A stretch of DNA of 64,000 bases, taken from NCBI GenBank assembly GCA_020809705.1, contig CP085825.1, positions 6,820,001 through 6,884,000 of the forward strand. Direction: 5' to 3'. The notes beneath the pieces are model-generated. The model saw only the letters and a program-made list of their open reading frames with translations, made no database searches and had not been told where the DNA came from. Position numbers and translations under genes: made by a program. Position 1 is the first letter of the stretch; each line of letters begins with the position of its first letter. Source of the stretch: Calonectria ilicicola. Its lineage: Eukaryota > Ascomycota > Sordariomycetes > Hypocreales > Nectriaceae. Below are positions 54,284-64,000 of this stretch, one piece after another.

Positions 54284-56134
54284 TCAGTGATAAGCAAGAC
54301 CATGGCCAAATCTGAACACTGGATTTTCGGTATCAAACGGCACATCTTCTCTGCTCTTGACTACGGCTTCCATGGAGGAAGGTAAGTCAAACGGGAGTTT
54401 ACCTTGAGGGTGCGCACCGTCAATTCCGAAAATTACATCGAGAAAGGCGCCCTGATTACTACCAAAACTGGCTGTTGCAGCGGTCGCCTGTTGAAACAAC
54501 TCAGGCACCGCTGCTGGTCTATCAAGATAGATGTCCACAATGGAAATAGGTACGGATGAAAGGATCTTGGCCTGGCGCGCTTTTTCGTCAGCAGAAAATT
54601 CCAGGCTTCCTGCATGATAATTGGATTCGAAGCCGCCAGGTCTTGGCTCAAACGGAGCCTGAAGTCGCAAAATAGCAATCTCAGCAGCAGACGCGTCTTC
54701 CACTGGAGTTATTCCATATGCTTCTCGAAGAGTATCGACGTTGAGTCCTTCAACATAAACCTTCCTTCCTTGGATATCTGATAGGGAAAGGGGGAGTAGA
54801 GCATCCTTATTAGCGAGTAGAGTGATGCTGGATCGTTGAGCTAATTCTCCCTCTTTGACAAAATCCGAATGACCGACGATTCTCTCAGCAGCGTCTGGGT
54901 CGATGAAGGGAGAGTCAAATAAGCCCAACTCGAACTTTTCGCTGAGAAGTTTCCGCACAGAACCGTCGATGCGCTCATGCGAAACAAGGCCCTTATTCAC
55001 AGCTTCAACAACCAGCGCTGAATCAAACTCACCCCCAAACTGGTCGCATCCTGCATCAAGAACTTTGGCCACTCTTTCAATGTGACTGAGATGCTGACAG
55101 CCCCATGCGCGAGCTGCAAGAAATTCTCCGCGTATGGTATCATCAGTAACCAAGCCCCAGTCCGAGCAGACAATTCCCTGAAAGCCCAATTCTTCCTTCA
55201 AGAGGCCTGTCACGATGCCCTTGTGGAACCCAAATCCCACTTCCTCGGATATCTTTGGATCCTTCAGACCGACTGGTTTACTGTAGTAGGGCATGATTTG
55301 CCGTGCACCCGCCTTAATAGCGTCTTTAAATGGTCCCAGGTGATAGTCAAAATTGTGTCCTGGGTAAACTTGATCTTGGCCGTAGATGAAGTGCGAGTCT
55401 TCTCCATCCTTCTCCGGTCCACCACCCGGAAAATGTTTAGTCATGGTGCTGACACTATGAGCGCTCAGCTTCTCTGGACCTCCCGACAGCTGTGGTGCTT
55501 GAAATCCTCGAATATATGCGGCTGTTAACTCGCCTGATAATTCTGCGCTTTCACCAAATGTTCCAGCAAGCCTGGCCCATCTGTATTCGGTGGATAAATC
55601 GGCTTGTGGGCTCAGTGCAAGTCGCAGCCCCAGAGCTAGATATTCTCTTCTAGCAATATCTGCGAATCTTTCAACAAGCTTGGCGTCTCTCAAAGCGGCA
55701 AATCCAAGAGATTCCGGCCATTGGCTGAGAGACCCTGCACGAGAACTCGTGCCAACTGTTTCCGAAAAATGGTTGCGAGGGTCAGTCGAGAATGTGACAG
55801 GAATCCCCAGTCGAGTTCCTTCTACCGCCAGTTTTTGGGCTGTATTTAACAGCTCCACGGTTTGTCTTATGTGCGTGACTGGACCGACCAGATTGAAGTG
55901 ACTAAGTTTGTTCTGAAGAATGAGCTCCTCAGTGCCAGGTACTGAAAGTTTCGCGTCGCCTTCAAATAGTTTCCCATCGGGTCCAGGGATAAGCATTCCA
56001 TGAAACATCAATCCGGCCTTTTCTTCCAAGGTCATGCGGGAGAGGAGGTCCTCCACCCGAAGTGCAATGTCCAAGTCTTTGTTTTTGTAAGGCGCCAAGG
56101 AGGCATCCTCTGCGATTGTCGGATCAACACCCAT
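54284..56134 (-). CDS. Glycoside hydrolase family 3 protein (beta-glucosidase-like, apparently intracellular)
   Basis: Retaining exo-glycosidase removing terminal beta-linked sugars. Intronless. The frame opens at ATG 56263, but I prefer ATG 56134 (MGVDPTIAEDASLAPY), since GH3 similarity begins right after it; 616 residues. The N-terminal barrel has R-V-E-D-L-L-S-R-M-T-L-E-E-K, the substrate-binding T-K-H-F-P-G-G-G and the nucleophile region I-V-C-S-D-W-G. The second domain has L-A-Q-R-S-S-I-T-L-L-A-N and ends F-R-F-G-H-G-L-A-Y. No signal peptide from either start, so the substrate is probably imported, perhaps by the MFS carrier of the same cluster. No fibronectin-like third domain. It is transcribed in the same direction as the SAF oxidoreductase upstream, 546 bp apart. 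The sugar specificity cannot be deduced. Confidence 0.85.
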   Translation of the reverse strand: MGVDPTIAEDASLAPYKNKDLDIALRVEDLLSRMTLEEKAGLMFHGMLIPGPDGKLFEGDAKLSVPGTEELILQNKLSHFNLVGPVTHIRQTVELLNTAQKLAVEGTRLGIPVTFSTDPRNHFSETVGTSSRAGSLSQWPESLGFAALRDAKLVERFADIARREYLALGLRLALSPQADLSTEYRWARLAGTFGESAELSGELTAAYIRGFQAPQLSGGPEKLSAHSVSTMTKHFPGGGPEKDGEDSHFIYGQDQVYPGHNFDYHLGPFKDAIKAGARQIMPYYSKPVGLKDPKISEEVGFGFHKGIVTGLLKEELGFQGIVCSDWGLVTDDTIRGEFLAARAWGCQHLSHIERVAKVLDAGCDQFGGEFDSALVVEAVNKGLVSHERIDGSVRKLLSEKFELGLFDSPFIDPDAAERIVGHSDFVKEGELAQRSSITLLANKDALLPLSLSDIQGRKVYVEGLNVDTLREAYGITPVEDASAAEIAILRLQAPFEPRPGGFESNYHAGSLEFSADEKARQAKILSSVPISIVDIYLDRPAAVPELFQQATAATASFGSNQGAFLDVIFGIDGAHPQGKLPFDLPSSMEAVVKSREDVPFDTENPVFRFGHGLAYH

Positions 56135-56680
56135 GGTAAATTGCTTCTCGGTTATCCAAACTCGCAGCCAGTTCTGTTTAGGGTCGTAGAGAGTGTGCTG
56201 TGGGATTTTAAGATGAGAGATTTCTGTTGATGTGGTTCTACAAACGTCACGCCATATCCACATCCATACTAGTAGAATTTCCCCTCAGTATGACATTCGG
56301 CTAGCCCTTTTTCCGGACCATGACATAATTGGGTCAATTGACACTTTGGAATCTTATAATTTGACTATCCCACATGAGGTGATTGTACTCATCTACTTCG
56401 TAATAAGTTGCCGGGTTTCATCGCTGACCAAACATACCACTTCTAGTCTCAATGGCCCGCTAATTGATGTCAATTGGAGCTCATGAGCGATTTTGAACCA
56501 CTCCACTGTTCATTATGTGTGCCCAAGGCTTAAAACCTCATAGAAGACGCGACATTGGCGAATATTGGAGATTTCTTTTTATTCTTAATATGTAAATGCT
56601 TCTCGAGAAAAACTAGTAGAATGGATTTACTTCCCAGCGCATTTCTATCTATCTATATTGTTGCCTCCAACCGGGACATT
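56135..56680. other. Short intergenic region
   Basis: Contains the alternative upstream start of the GH3 gene (56263) and otherwise nothing recognizable. Confidence 0.5.
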
Positions 56681-58128
56681 CTAGTGCGTTCCATTCACTC
56701 CGTTTGCCCTTTTAGCCTCGAATTCCTTCTTGAAAATGGCTTCCATCTCCTTTCTTATTGACACAGCCTGTGCAGTTGCGGTGTATTCAATATCCTGCCA
56801 GCTGAGACCCTGATCCTTCTTCACAGGTCGCTTGAGGACAAAGCCGTGAGCGAGACCAATAGGAAGTCCTTCAATCGCCATCGAATCCTCGGCTGGCATA
56901 AGCTTACCATAAACAGTGAAGCCACCCTCGCCATCAAGCTTCTCGCCAACTTGAAGATCCCTCTTTGCAGTGGCAACGACATCACCAGCCCATGTTTTGG
57001 TCTGTCCGGTTGGCTCACCGCGACACATGATGGTGGCAATTGAAACACCCAACTCCAGACCAATCAAGTGATAAGGCTTGTATTGAGCAGCGTACCATCC
57101 GCTGGGGTCAGTTTGGAGACCGTATTGCTTGAAGCAGTCTTTTTGATATTCGCCCGGAGCTAAGACAAATAGTTAGTATCCATATATTTGGGAGACGTCG
57201 GACATCATTTACCCTTAATGACAACATAAACACCCCATCGGAGGTGGTTGAATGTCCAACGACCATCTGTTTCCATGCAGGAAACTACTTCAACTGTGCC
57301 GTTCTTTTCGCACTGACCTCCCTCACTCTCAGGCTTTAACACGGTGGGTAAATCCCAAACGCCGCATGGGGGGAACTTGAGGCCATTGGTGGGAGGGCTC
57401 AAATCACAACCATTGGCCACCGCGGCCATCTCCAATGCTGACTTGGTGCCATCTAAAAATGAGTTGAACATCTGGGGATTGAAGTCGCCAGTGGCAAGCT
57501 GCTCCTCTGTGAAACCGTAGTACTTCCATACGGTATCAGGCGTAGAGTAGTGATACTCGGGCAGATGCTTAGTGCCCTTACCGGCACAGACGACCTCGAA
57601 TCCAGCAGTACGAGCCCAGTCGACCATTTCAGCAATCAGAGCCGGTTGGTCTCCGTAAGCCATGGAGTAAATGATACCAGCCTCGCGGGCTTTTCGTGCT
57701 AGAAGAGGGCCCGCCAGAACATCTGCTTCCACATTGATCATCACAATGTGCTTCTTGTGCTCACAACACAACAGAGCGTGCCGGATACCCGCAGATGGGT
57801 TGCCAGTTACTTCAAGAATAACATCGATCTCGGGTGTTGCAATAAGAGTTGCCGAATCTGTGGTAATGGCAGTCTTGCCAGCCTTGATACCCTCCGAGAT
57901 AGATAGTGTGCAGGAAGCATCATACTTGTCCTCAGGGAAACCAGTACGCTTCAGCGAGGCTAGAGCTCGGTCTTTGGAAAGGTCTGCGATACCCGCAAGT
58001 CGGAAGCCCGTGGTGCGATGTGATTGAGAAATGAACATCGATCCAAACTTTCCAGCACCAATGATGCCGACTTGAATCGGCTTGCCGGCCGCTTCAAGCT
58101 CGGCAAGCTTTGTGGAAAGGCTAGTCAT
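56681..58128 (-). CDS. NAD(P)-dependent oxidoreductase with SAF domain
   Basis: Two exons, 57213-58128 and 56681-57159, with a 53-bp intron (GTAAAT...CTTAG) joining V-I-K to A-P-G-E-Y-Q in phase; 464 residues. The N-terminal part is a Rossmann fold (V-G-I-I-G-A-G-K-F-G-S-M-F) like the homoserine-dehydrogenase NAD-binding domain, followed by V-I-L-E-V-T-G-N-P and the Y-G-D-Q-P loop. The C-terminal 100 residues are an SAF domain (T-W-A-G-D-V-V-A-T-A-K-R-D-L-Q-V-G-E-K-L), related to antifreeze, sialic-acid-synthase and altronate-dehydratase folds. Such fused proteins are found mainly in bacterial sugar-acid gene clusters. It is divergent from the MFS gene (780 bp between starts), and a four-carbon acid-sugar kinase lies at 63672, so oxidation of an acid sugar is a reasonable guess. 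The reaction is not established. Confidence 0.8.
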
Positions 58129-58626
58129 GGCTATTTTATTGAATGGACGGAAATATTGGGATGGTTTTGGAGAATGTAGAGGTGATGTGTGCCAGATTCA
58201 GACACACAAAGTCTTAATGTGCTGAAAAGAAATAAAATGGAAGGTGAGGATGAAGTTGAGATGCACCGCTCTACGAAGGCTTCAATGGCCTCTTTTAAAT
58301 CCATTATATTTTGGAATATCTGCAAACTTGAACTTCGTGATGCTCTCACGAAAATGCACGGTGACCCATTGTCCCACAGTGGCTGGATGGCTGCATCCTC
58401 TTCCCCCACCGGGAAATTGGCCGATTTCCCGATCTCGTCCCACATCCTACCGGTCTGCGACACGGCAAATGGAAATCAGTAAATAGTCGCCTGACTAGTG
58501 TCGCATGGGGTTGATTCCATGTGGGTCATAGGATGAAGCTTTAATTACATCTTTCGTTTGGATAACGGAGTCGGTACTTGACGAGAGAAGCTAGCCTGGT
58601 CTGGTGGCTGGTGTTGCTAGTTTAAA

Positions 58627-58721
58627 CCCCGGATTCCAGTTGAGCTTAGGCTTGGAGCAGGAATCGGGTTTCCGGGGAAGTCTGGGGAATGTGTTCAATA
58701 CGGCCGCTTGTATTTCCGGGG
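58627..58721. promoter_or_regulatory. Cluster of four CreA-like SYGGRG sites in the divergent promoter
   Basis: CCGGGG on the minus strand at 58627-58632, and on the plus strand CCGGGG at 58672-58677, CTGGGG at 58682-58687 and CCGGGG at 58716-58721. All fit the fungal carbon-catabolite repressor consensus SYGGRG. Close pairs are the usual functional arrangement. They lie between the oxidoreductase and the transporter. Confidence 0.45.
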
Positions 58722-58907
58722 CTACTTAGCGTTGCCTGAGGGAAGGACTGAGGGGAAGCCAAGACAGCATTACGGTAGTTTAATATAAGACACTCTTTAA
58801 CTCGGCTGCAAAATGTCGTAAGCCTTCGATCTTAATCTCAAGAGCAGATGCAACGACTTGATTAAAAGCCCACCGACAACAAACAGAAACCAACAATTCG
58901 AATCGCT

Positions 58908-60575
58908 ATGACAAAAGAGCAATCAGATGGCACTGCGATGGCTAACGTTGACTACGCAGCCATTGTCGCTGCATGGTCACCAGAGGAGCGTATAGCCCGC
59001 GAGAAGAAGTTTTTGAGGAAGATAGATTTCCGACTGCTTCCAATCTTGGTTTGTAGAGATGCCTCTGCCATTTAGATCTTATCCACTGACAAGTAGTTGT
59101 CCTAGATAATTATGTACATCATGAATTACATCGATCGAAACGCCGTCCCCCACGCTCGAGTTCAAGGTTTGGAAAAGGATCTAGGGCTGAAAGGGGTCGA
59201 ATATAACGTCGTGTTGAGCGTCACCTTTATTGGATATATTTTGATGCAAGGTACTTGAACCAATCGCTACTCTAGAACTCTTTCTAATGCCTTGAAGTTC
59301 CCAGCAACATGGTTCTCAGCAGGTTTCGTCCGAGTTGGTATCTCGCGACATGCATGACTGCTTGGGGTATCGTCAGTGGCTGCACAGCAGCGGTCCAAGG
59401 ATTTGGTGGATTGGTTGCCTGTCGATTCTTTTTAGGTGTCACCGAAGTGAGTTTTATGCATCACGAGAGACCCTCTAGATACAATCTAATTTGTGTTTTC
59501 TTAGGCGCCGTTCTTTGTTGGAGTTGCTTTCCTCTTTAGTGGATGGTACACTAGAAAGGAACTAGGTCTCCGTTTGGGCATATTCTTCTGCGCTGCTATG
59601 CTTTCCGGAGCTTTCGGTGGCCTCTTTGCAGCCGGCATCGCTGCGGCTTTCAAGAATAACAAGATTGAAAGCTGGCGATGGTTATTCCTCCTTGAAGGCA
59701 TCGCGACTGTTGTCTTCGCCGTCGTCACCGGTTTGGTGATTCCCGACTGGCCTGCTACAACCAAATGGCTATCAGAGGAAGAAAAGGCACTGGGAGTGGT
59801 TCGAATCATCGAAGACGCCGGCGAGGAAGAAGAGAACATCAGTAACTTGGCTGCATTCAAAATGGCTGCGAAAGACTACAGAGTTTGGCTCTGTATCGTT
59901 GGTCAAATGTGTGTGCAGGCAGTAGCTTCCTTGACTAATTTCCTTCCCACATTGGTCAAGAGCTTTGGATACTCTACGATTGAGACACTTCTCCTCACGG
60001 CTCCACCGTATTTGTTTACGGCACTCTTCTGTCTTTTCAACACATGGTACTCAGACCGAACCAGTCAGCGATCACCTCACATTATCTATCCGAGTTTCGT
60101 CACTTTGGCGGGAATCATAATCACAATGGCTACGACAAATATTGGCGCCCGCTACTTTTCGCTCTTCTTAATGCTTCCTGGAACGTACGGATGCTTCCAG
60201 ATCTCGAATGCCTGGATGGCGAACATCGGTGCCCGACCACGAAAGAAGAGAGCTATTAGCTTGGCGATGAACAACTCTGTTGGAAATCTTGCTTTGGTTT
60301 GGACACCGTACCTATACCCTGAAAGTGACGGGCCAAGATATATGACAGCTTGGTCGGTCAATCTGGCTTTGACTGTCATCACAATCATCAGCACCATCGC
60401 CCTGACAATTTGTTTGAGAAGAGCCAACAAGAAAATGGATGAGATGGAAGCTTCTCTATCAGCGGAGGAGGGAATTTCCGGAAAGAATTTATCGGAGCAT
60501 GTTGAGAAGCATGGAGGAGTTGGTGTAGATGGAGCGGCTGCAAATGATGGCAGCAGGACAAGATATGACATCTAG
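58908..60575 (+). CDS. MFS transporter of the anion:cation symporter family (Dal5/Tna1-like)
   Basis: Plasma-membrane proton symporter for organic anions; fungal members carry allantoate, nicotinate, pantothenate and sugar acids. Four exons: 58908-59048, 59106-59250, 59298-59446 and 59505-60575, introns 57, 47 and 58 bp; 501 residues. Start M-T-K-E-Q-S-D-G, then K-K-F-L-R-K-I-D-F-R-L-L-P-I-L leading into the first span. The family signature M-N-Y-I-D-R-N-A-V-P-H-A-R follows, then the loop motif G-L-E-K-D-L-G-L. R-F-F-L-G-V-T-E-A-P-F-F-V-G-V and the W-R-W-L-F-L-L-E-G segment are also typical. The cytoplasmic C tail is hydrophilic. All exons are intact. Divergent from the oxidoreductase and followed by the Zn2Cys6 gene; a role in importing the cluster's substrate is inferred. 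Confidence 0.9.
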
Positions 60576-60708
60576 ACCCGAGTCTAGGTTGAAAGAAGCT
60601 TCATTCATCAAATTATTTGATTATTCAATTAATATTAACTCTAAAGAACGTGCACTCAATTGTCCAATTTTCTTTCGAACCTTTCTTTCCTGGTTGAATC
60701 GATCTGCA

Positions 60709-60731
60709 GGGTTAGGGTTAGGGTTAGGGTT
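60709..60731 (+). repeat. Interstitial telomere-type repeat, nearly four GGGTTA units
   Basis: An uninterrupted run GGGTTAGGGTTA... of 23 bp, identical to the common fungal telomere unit TTAGGG, 134 bp after the stop of the MFS gene and more than 3 kb from either window end. Confidence 0.9.
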
Positions 60732-61224
60732 GTGAGTGGCTCAGAATACCATTGTTTCCAGGTCATTTTCGGCAACTCCAGGACACACCTTACTGGGAGC
60801 CGTCTAATGGCCCAGCAAGGTTTGATTCTTGATTGGAGATGAGCCATGCTTTGATGGGCCCTTGATATTTCAAGGGTGGTAAAGCCACACGCATCGCAAG
60901 CGAAAAGCAACATTGAGATACTGAAGATCATGCAAGGGCGGTTACATTACATGCTTCGACATGGCCTGACAGTACGCAGAATACCCTTTTGATCTCGGCT
61001 ATTAAGACGCGAGTCAGGGAACGAACGCGCGGTCTATGCCTGGATACGACTGCGGGGACTCGCTCACGACTCAGCTGGTTAACTCAAACGCCGTCTCACT
61101 GCCCCCGCTTTCTCTACCATCTCCACTCCCCCACACTTTTTCACCCCAGACAGGACAAAACCTGAGCATTTACCGATTTACCGATGGACGTTTCAATTGA
61201 AACCTTGAACTGCAATGTTGATGC
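60732..61224. other. Intergenic, promoter of the regulator gene
   Basis: No gene seen between the telomere-type repeat and the Zn2Cys6 regulator. Confidence 0.5.
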
Positions 61225-63595
61225 ATGATGATGGATTCCACAGACAACGCTTCACAGCACAATGAAGAAATTGAGAATCACACAGAATCACCCAAATCGC
61301 CACCCCGAATCAGCAGCAATGCAAGGACCAAAGGATTGTTGTCAATGGGCAAGGTGGTTGACGGACCGGGCGGCTCGGGAGGGCCAGGGAGGAAGTCCAA
61401 AGCATGTATGTTGAAGTGCTGATCAACCCACAACAGGATGCTCACAGAAAGTCCAGGCCATGAATGCAAAAAACTCAAGATGAGATGTGAAGTTTTACCG
61501 GGCGATCGAAAGTGTCGGCACTGTCTGAGGCGAAAAGTCGAATGCACATTCAAACTCTCGAAACCTCAAATTGACAACACGGACAATTCACCAGCTCCCT
61601 CGATCGAGAGATATGAGTAATTCCGCGCAACGGATGCCTTTTTTTATTGGATTGGTCTAACATTTACGTTCAGGCAAAAAATCGACAATATGAGACGTGA
61701 GATAGAATTGATGCGCCAGAGCCTGGAGACAGTCCTTGCAGAACGACGTCCAGCACCTCTTCCCGAGCCGCCCTCCATCACACCAAACAACATCCCGACA
61801 ACTACACCAGGAAGCACTACGAGTCCAGCTGGCCTATCTTCGAGGGAGGACAATACTCAGATGGCCATGACTAGAGAAAACTCTCTTGAACCAACTCATA
61901 ATCACGATCAAGGCAATGGCGCAGTGACAGTAGAAGAACCAATGAACAGCCTCTATGAGGTCACAAGGCTACGAAACATCAGAAGCAATAGGGCTAAAAC
62001 AGCTCGTCCATTACCGGGAAGTCAAGGAGAATTGAACGATTTTATCTCGCGGGGTGTGATTTCTGAGCACGAGGCAGAGGAATTATACAAGACGTAAGTC
62101 ATAAGCCAGCGGTCGGTCGGCAATTCTAACTAATTACAGATTTCATATGTCGCTGAATCATTATCTTTGGGTCGGGTTGGAGCAGACTCACAGCTCCTTT
62201 CAGTCAGTGAGAAAGTCCTCTGAACTCCTCACAGCAACTATTCTAGCCGTCACAGCTCTACATATACCCACAAGTGCTGAGACCTTCGACAAATGCTATA
62301 AGGAATTTTTGGCACTGATATCCTCCTCCATGTTTTCAAGATATCACAACATCGATGACGTTCGTGGGTTGTGTATTGCAGCCTTTTGGCTCTCTGACGT
62401 GTCTTGGAAATTATCAGGTCACGCAATCCGGATCGCGACCGAATTGAGCATTCATCAATCCTTCACCAAGGCATTAGAAGGAGACAGAGAGCATTTTCTT
62501 CGTGCGCGATTGTGGTACATGCTGTACGTATGCGATCACCATTTCAGTATTGCGTATGGCCGTCCACCAATGATTGCAGAGTCGACACAAATTCGAGAGC
62601 ATGAGCTCTTTCTTGCGTCTCCATTTGCAGGGCCAATTGATGCGAGAATTCTGTCGCAAGTGGCCTTGATGCAGATCCTAACTCGGGTGTACGAGCGATT
62701 CGCGGTTCGCCGCCTCCCAGATCCCAACACCATCCGTTACGGCATAAACAGCTCATCAAACGACTCTTCGGTAGACATGCTAGAAGAGGAAGATTTTGTA
62801 GATTTGCGAAACTTTAATCTCGAAATCGAGCAATGGCGCATGTGCTGGTATGCACGACAGCGAAGCAATCAGTTTATCGGCACCTTTCCCCCCAAAGGCA
62901 TCATTTTGTACAGCTACTTTGCCAAGCTGCAACTCAACATACTCGCCGTAAGAGGAGTGAGCTTAAACTCAGGAAGGCTTTCAACTGAGAGGAAAGAATT
63001 TACAAACATGGCCATTTCGGCCGCAGCGAGCATCTTGACGTTTGTTTTAGAGGAAGACGATATGAGGCGGGCCTTGGTGGGCACTCCGCTCTATGTTCAC
63101 ACCATGATCGCATTCGCTTCGGTTTTTCTCATGAAAGTTGCGACCAAGTGGAATCGAATAATGGGATTCAATATTGAACACAGTTACGTCAATGTCTCCC
63201 ATCTACTCGAAAAAATGATTGTTCTTCTCAAAAGTTCAGTGACTTCGGACCGACATGTTTTACATCACATCGCCAACGGTCTTGAGAAGATGCTAGCCAA
63301 GATGACTGCGGAAGCAAATGAAGAGGAAAATAGAAGGTCCTTGAATCATCAACCAACACAGCAATCGGTGTACCAAAACGCAACTAGTGATGCGACAGCG
63401 GCCCTGGGATTAGGCTATGGGCACCCACAGGTCCCACTACCCGATTCGGGATGGGATCCTTATGCACAGCAAACAAACAACCATGGTTTATTCGGAGAAG
63501 GGTCAACTTTTATGAATGATAGCCTACTATATGAGGCGTTTGGAGCAGAATCTTCAAGCGACGTATATAGTTTCCTCACAAGCCACTTTTCGTAA
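61225..63595 (+). CDS. Zn2Cys6 binuclear-cluster transcription factor
   Basis: Nuclear DNA-binding regulator, probably of the surrounding cluster. Four exons: 61225-61405, 61457-61616, 61674-62093 and 62140-63595, introns 51, 57 and 46 bp; 738 residues. The first intron was placed so that T/GC makes the first Cys: K-A-C-H-E-C-K-K-L-K-M-R-C, then eight residues, K-C-R-H-C-L-R-R-K-V-E-C, giving the six Cys of the Zn2Cys6 motif. The third exon starts with a leucine-type coiled coil (QKIDNMRREIELMRQSLETV) for dimerisation. The large middle domain has A-I-R-I-A-T-E-L-S-I-H-Q-S and R-A-R-L-W-Y-M-L-Y-V-C-D-H-H-F-S-I-A-Y-G-R-P, typical of the fungal-specific transcription-factor domain. It is intact. 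The start could be any of three adjacent ATGs. Confidence 0.88.
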
Positions 63596-63671
63596 TGGCC
63601 GCGATCACATCTTGTATCGAATTCAATGGGAAAAAAGTAGACTTAAATTATCATCGTCATCAATATCTCAA

Positions 63672-64000
63672 TCATGAATCGTTGACTGACCACCCCTTGA
63701 CTACCTCATACAGGGTGTCGTTTGTGCCTACATTTCCAGGGAAGACAACGTAGGGTAAACCAGGCCATTTGGACTCTGGTTCATCGCAGCGCCAGAGGGG
63801 AACACCAGGTGCCGCTTGGCCAACGATCAATGCCCTCTTCATTCTTAGACCCTTCGTAGCCATATCTGAAGAGGTAATTCCGCCCTTTGCAATAACGTAG
63901 CGAGGCTTCTGCTCCAGCTTCTGAAGGAACGAAACCAGAACTCGGGCGACGGTTGATCCAATATCCAAGCTCTTGGCCTCGTCATCTCCGATAATTAATT
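63672..64000 (-). CDS. Four-carbon acid-sugar kinase (DUF1537/OtnK type), C-terminal part, runs off the window
   Basis: Only the last 109 codons are in the window; the frame is open to base 64000. They hold the nucleotide-binding C-terminal domain of the family: I-G-S-T-V-A-R-V-L, Y-V-I-A-K-G-G-I-T-S-S-D-M-A-T-K-G-L, G-Q-A-A-P-G-V-P-L-W, and the very typical P-G-L-P-Y-V-V-F-P-G-N-V-G. Bacterial relatives phosphorylate four-carbon acid sugars such as 3-oxo-tetronates, threonate or erythronate in the pathway to dihydroxyacetone phosphate. It converges on the regulator gene (76 bp between stops). Together with the SAF oxidoreductase and the ACS-type transporter it suggests an acid-sugar breakdown cluster. 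The N-terminal sugar-binding half must lie outside. Confidence 0.85.
   Translation of the reverse strand, partial: LIIGDDEAKSLDIGSTVARVLVSFLQKLEQKPRYVIAKGGITSSDMATKGLRMKRALIVGQAAPGVPLWRCDEPESKWPGLPYVVFPGNVGTNDTLYEVVKGWSVNDS

Noticed and set aside
1..64000. CRISPR arrays, riboswitches or bacterial operons
   Set aside because: The window is fungal nuclear DNA; no regularly spaced repeats or bacterial signals are seen.

Overview
The window is nuclear DNA of a filamentous ascomycete (Pezizomycotina). Genes carry short 43-300 bp introns with GT(A/G)AGT-type donors and CTAAC/TGAC-type branch sites. The families are characteristically fungal: two HET proteins, a NACHT-type STAND protein, a Zn2Cys6 regulator, a TRI5-family terpene synthase and tannase. 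A short (TTAGGG)n tract matches the usual fungal telomere unit. The mix suggests a Sordariomycete, perhaps Hypocreales, but species cannot be fixed from sequence alone. The character is accessory: long intergenic gaps, many stand-alone catabolic enzymes, allorecognition-type genes, small inverted-repeat elements and several recently broken genes.

Layout. 1-2.6 kb: the 5'-cut remnant of a gene joining C2H2-like fingers to an SH3/Cdc25-like region, broken by a frameshift, a TGG-to-TGA stop and a tandem duplication. 6.2-7.8 kb: orphan TRI5-type sesquiterpene synthase. 10.8-12.1 kb: short HET protein. 14.6-18.9 kb: tail-to-tail pair of a thiolase-like protein (eight exons, one GC-AG intron) and a GMC oxidoreductase (six exons). 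21.7-23.3 kb: intronless orphan protein. 25.6-26.8 kb: zinc alcohol dehydrogenase, followed by a perfect 26-bp inverted repeat. 28.6-30.1 kb: secreted FAD-linked oxidase. 30.59-30.93 kb: AT-rich MITE-like element with terminal inverted repeats. 31.3-38.4 kb: three adjacent broken genes (STAND NTPase with three frameshifts, MFS transporter with a TGA, berberine-bridge-type oxidase with a TAG). 41.4-53.0 kb: APH-fold kinase-like protein, proline-racemase-family enzyme, secreted tannase/feruloyl esterase, full-length HET protein, bacterial-type asparaginase II, hemerythrin-like protein.

54.3-64 kb looks like one catabolic cluster: GH3 glycosidase, NAD(P)-binding/SAF oxidoreductase, an ACS-family MFS transporter divergent from it, a Zn2Cys6 regulator and the end of a four-carbon acid-sugar kinase (DUF1537/OtnK type). 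Four CreA-like SYGGRG sites sit in the oxidoreductase/transporter promoter region. An inferred role is uptake and breakdown of an acidic sugar or glycoside, with glucose repression. This is the most interesting candidate system here. The second theme is decay: every nonsense codon found is explained by a single C-to-T or G-to-A change, as expected from repeat-induced point mutation or cytosine deamination, next to small repeats. Exon boundaries were deduced by eye from splice signals and reading-frame continuity; product names rest on motif recognition, not on searches.
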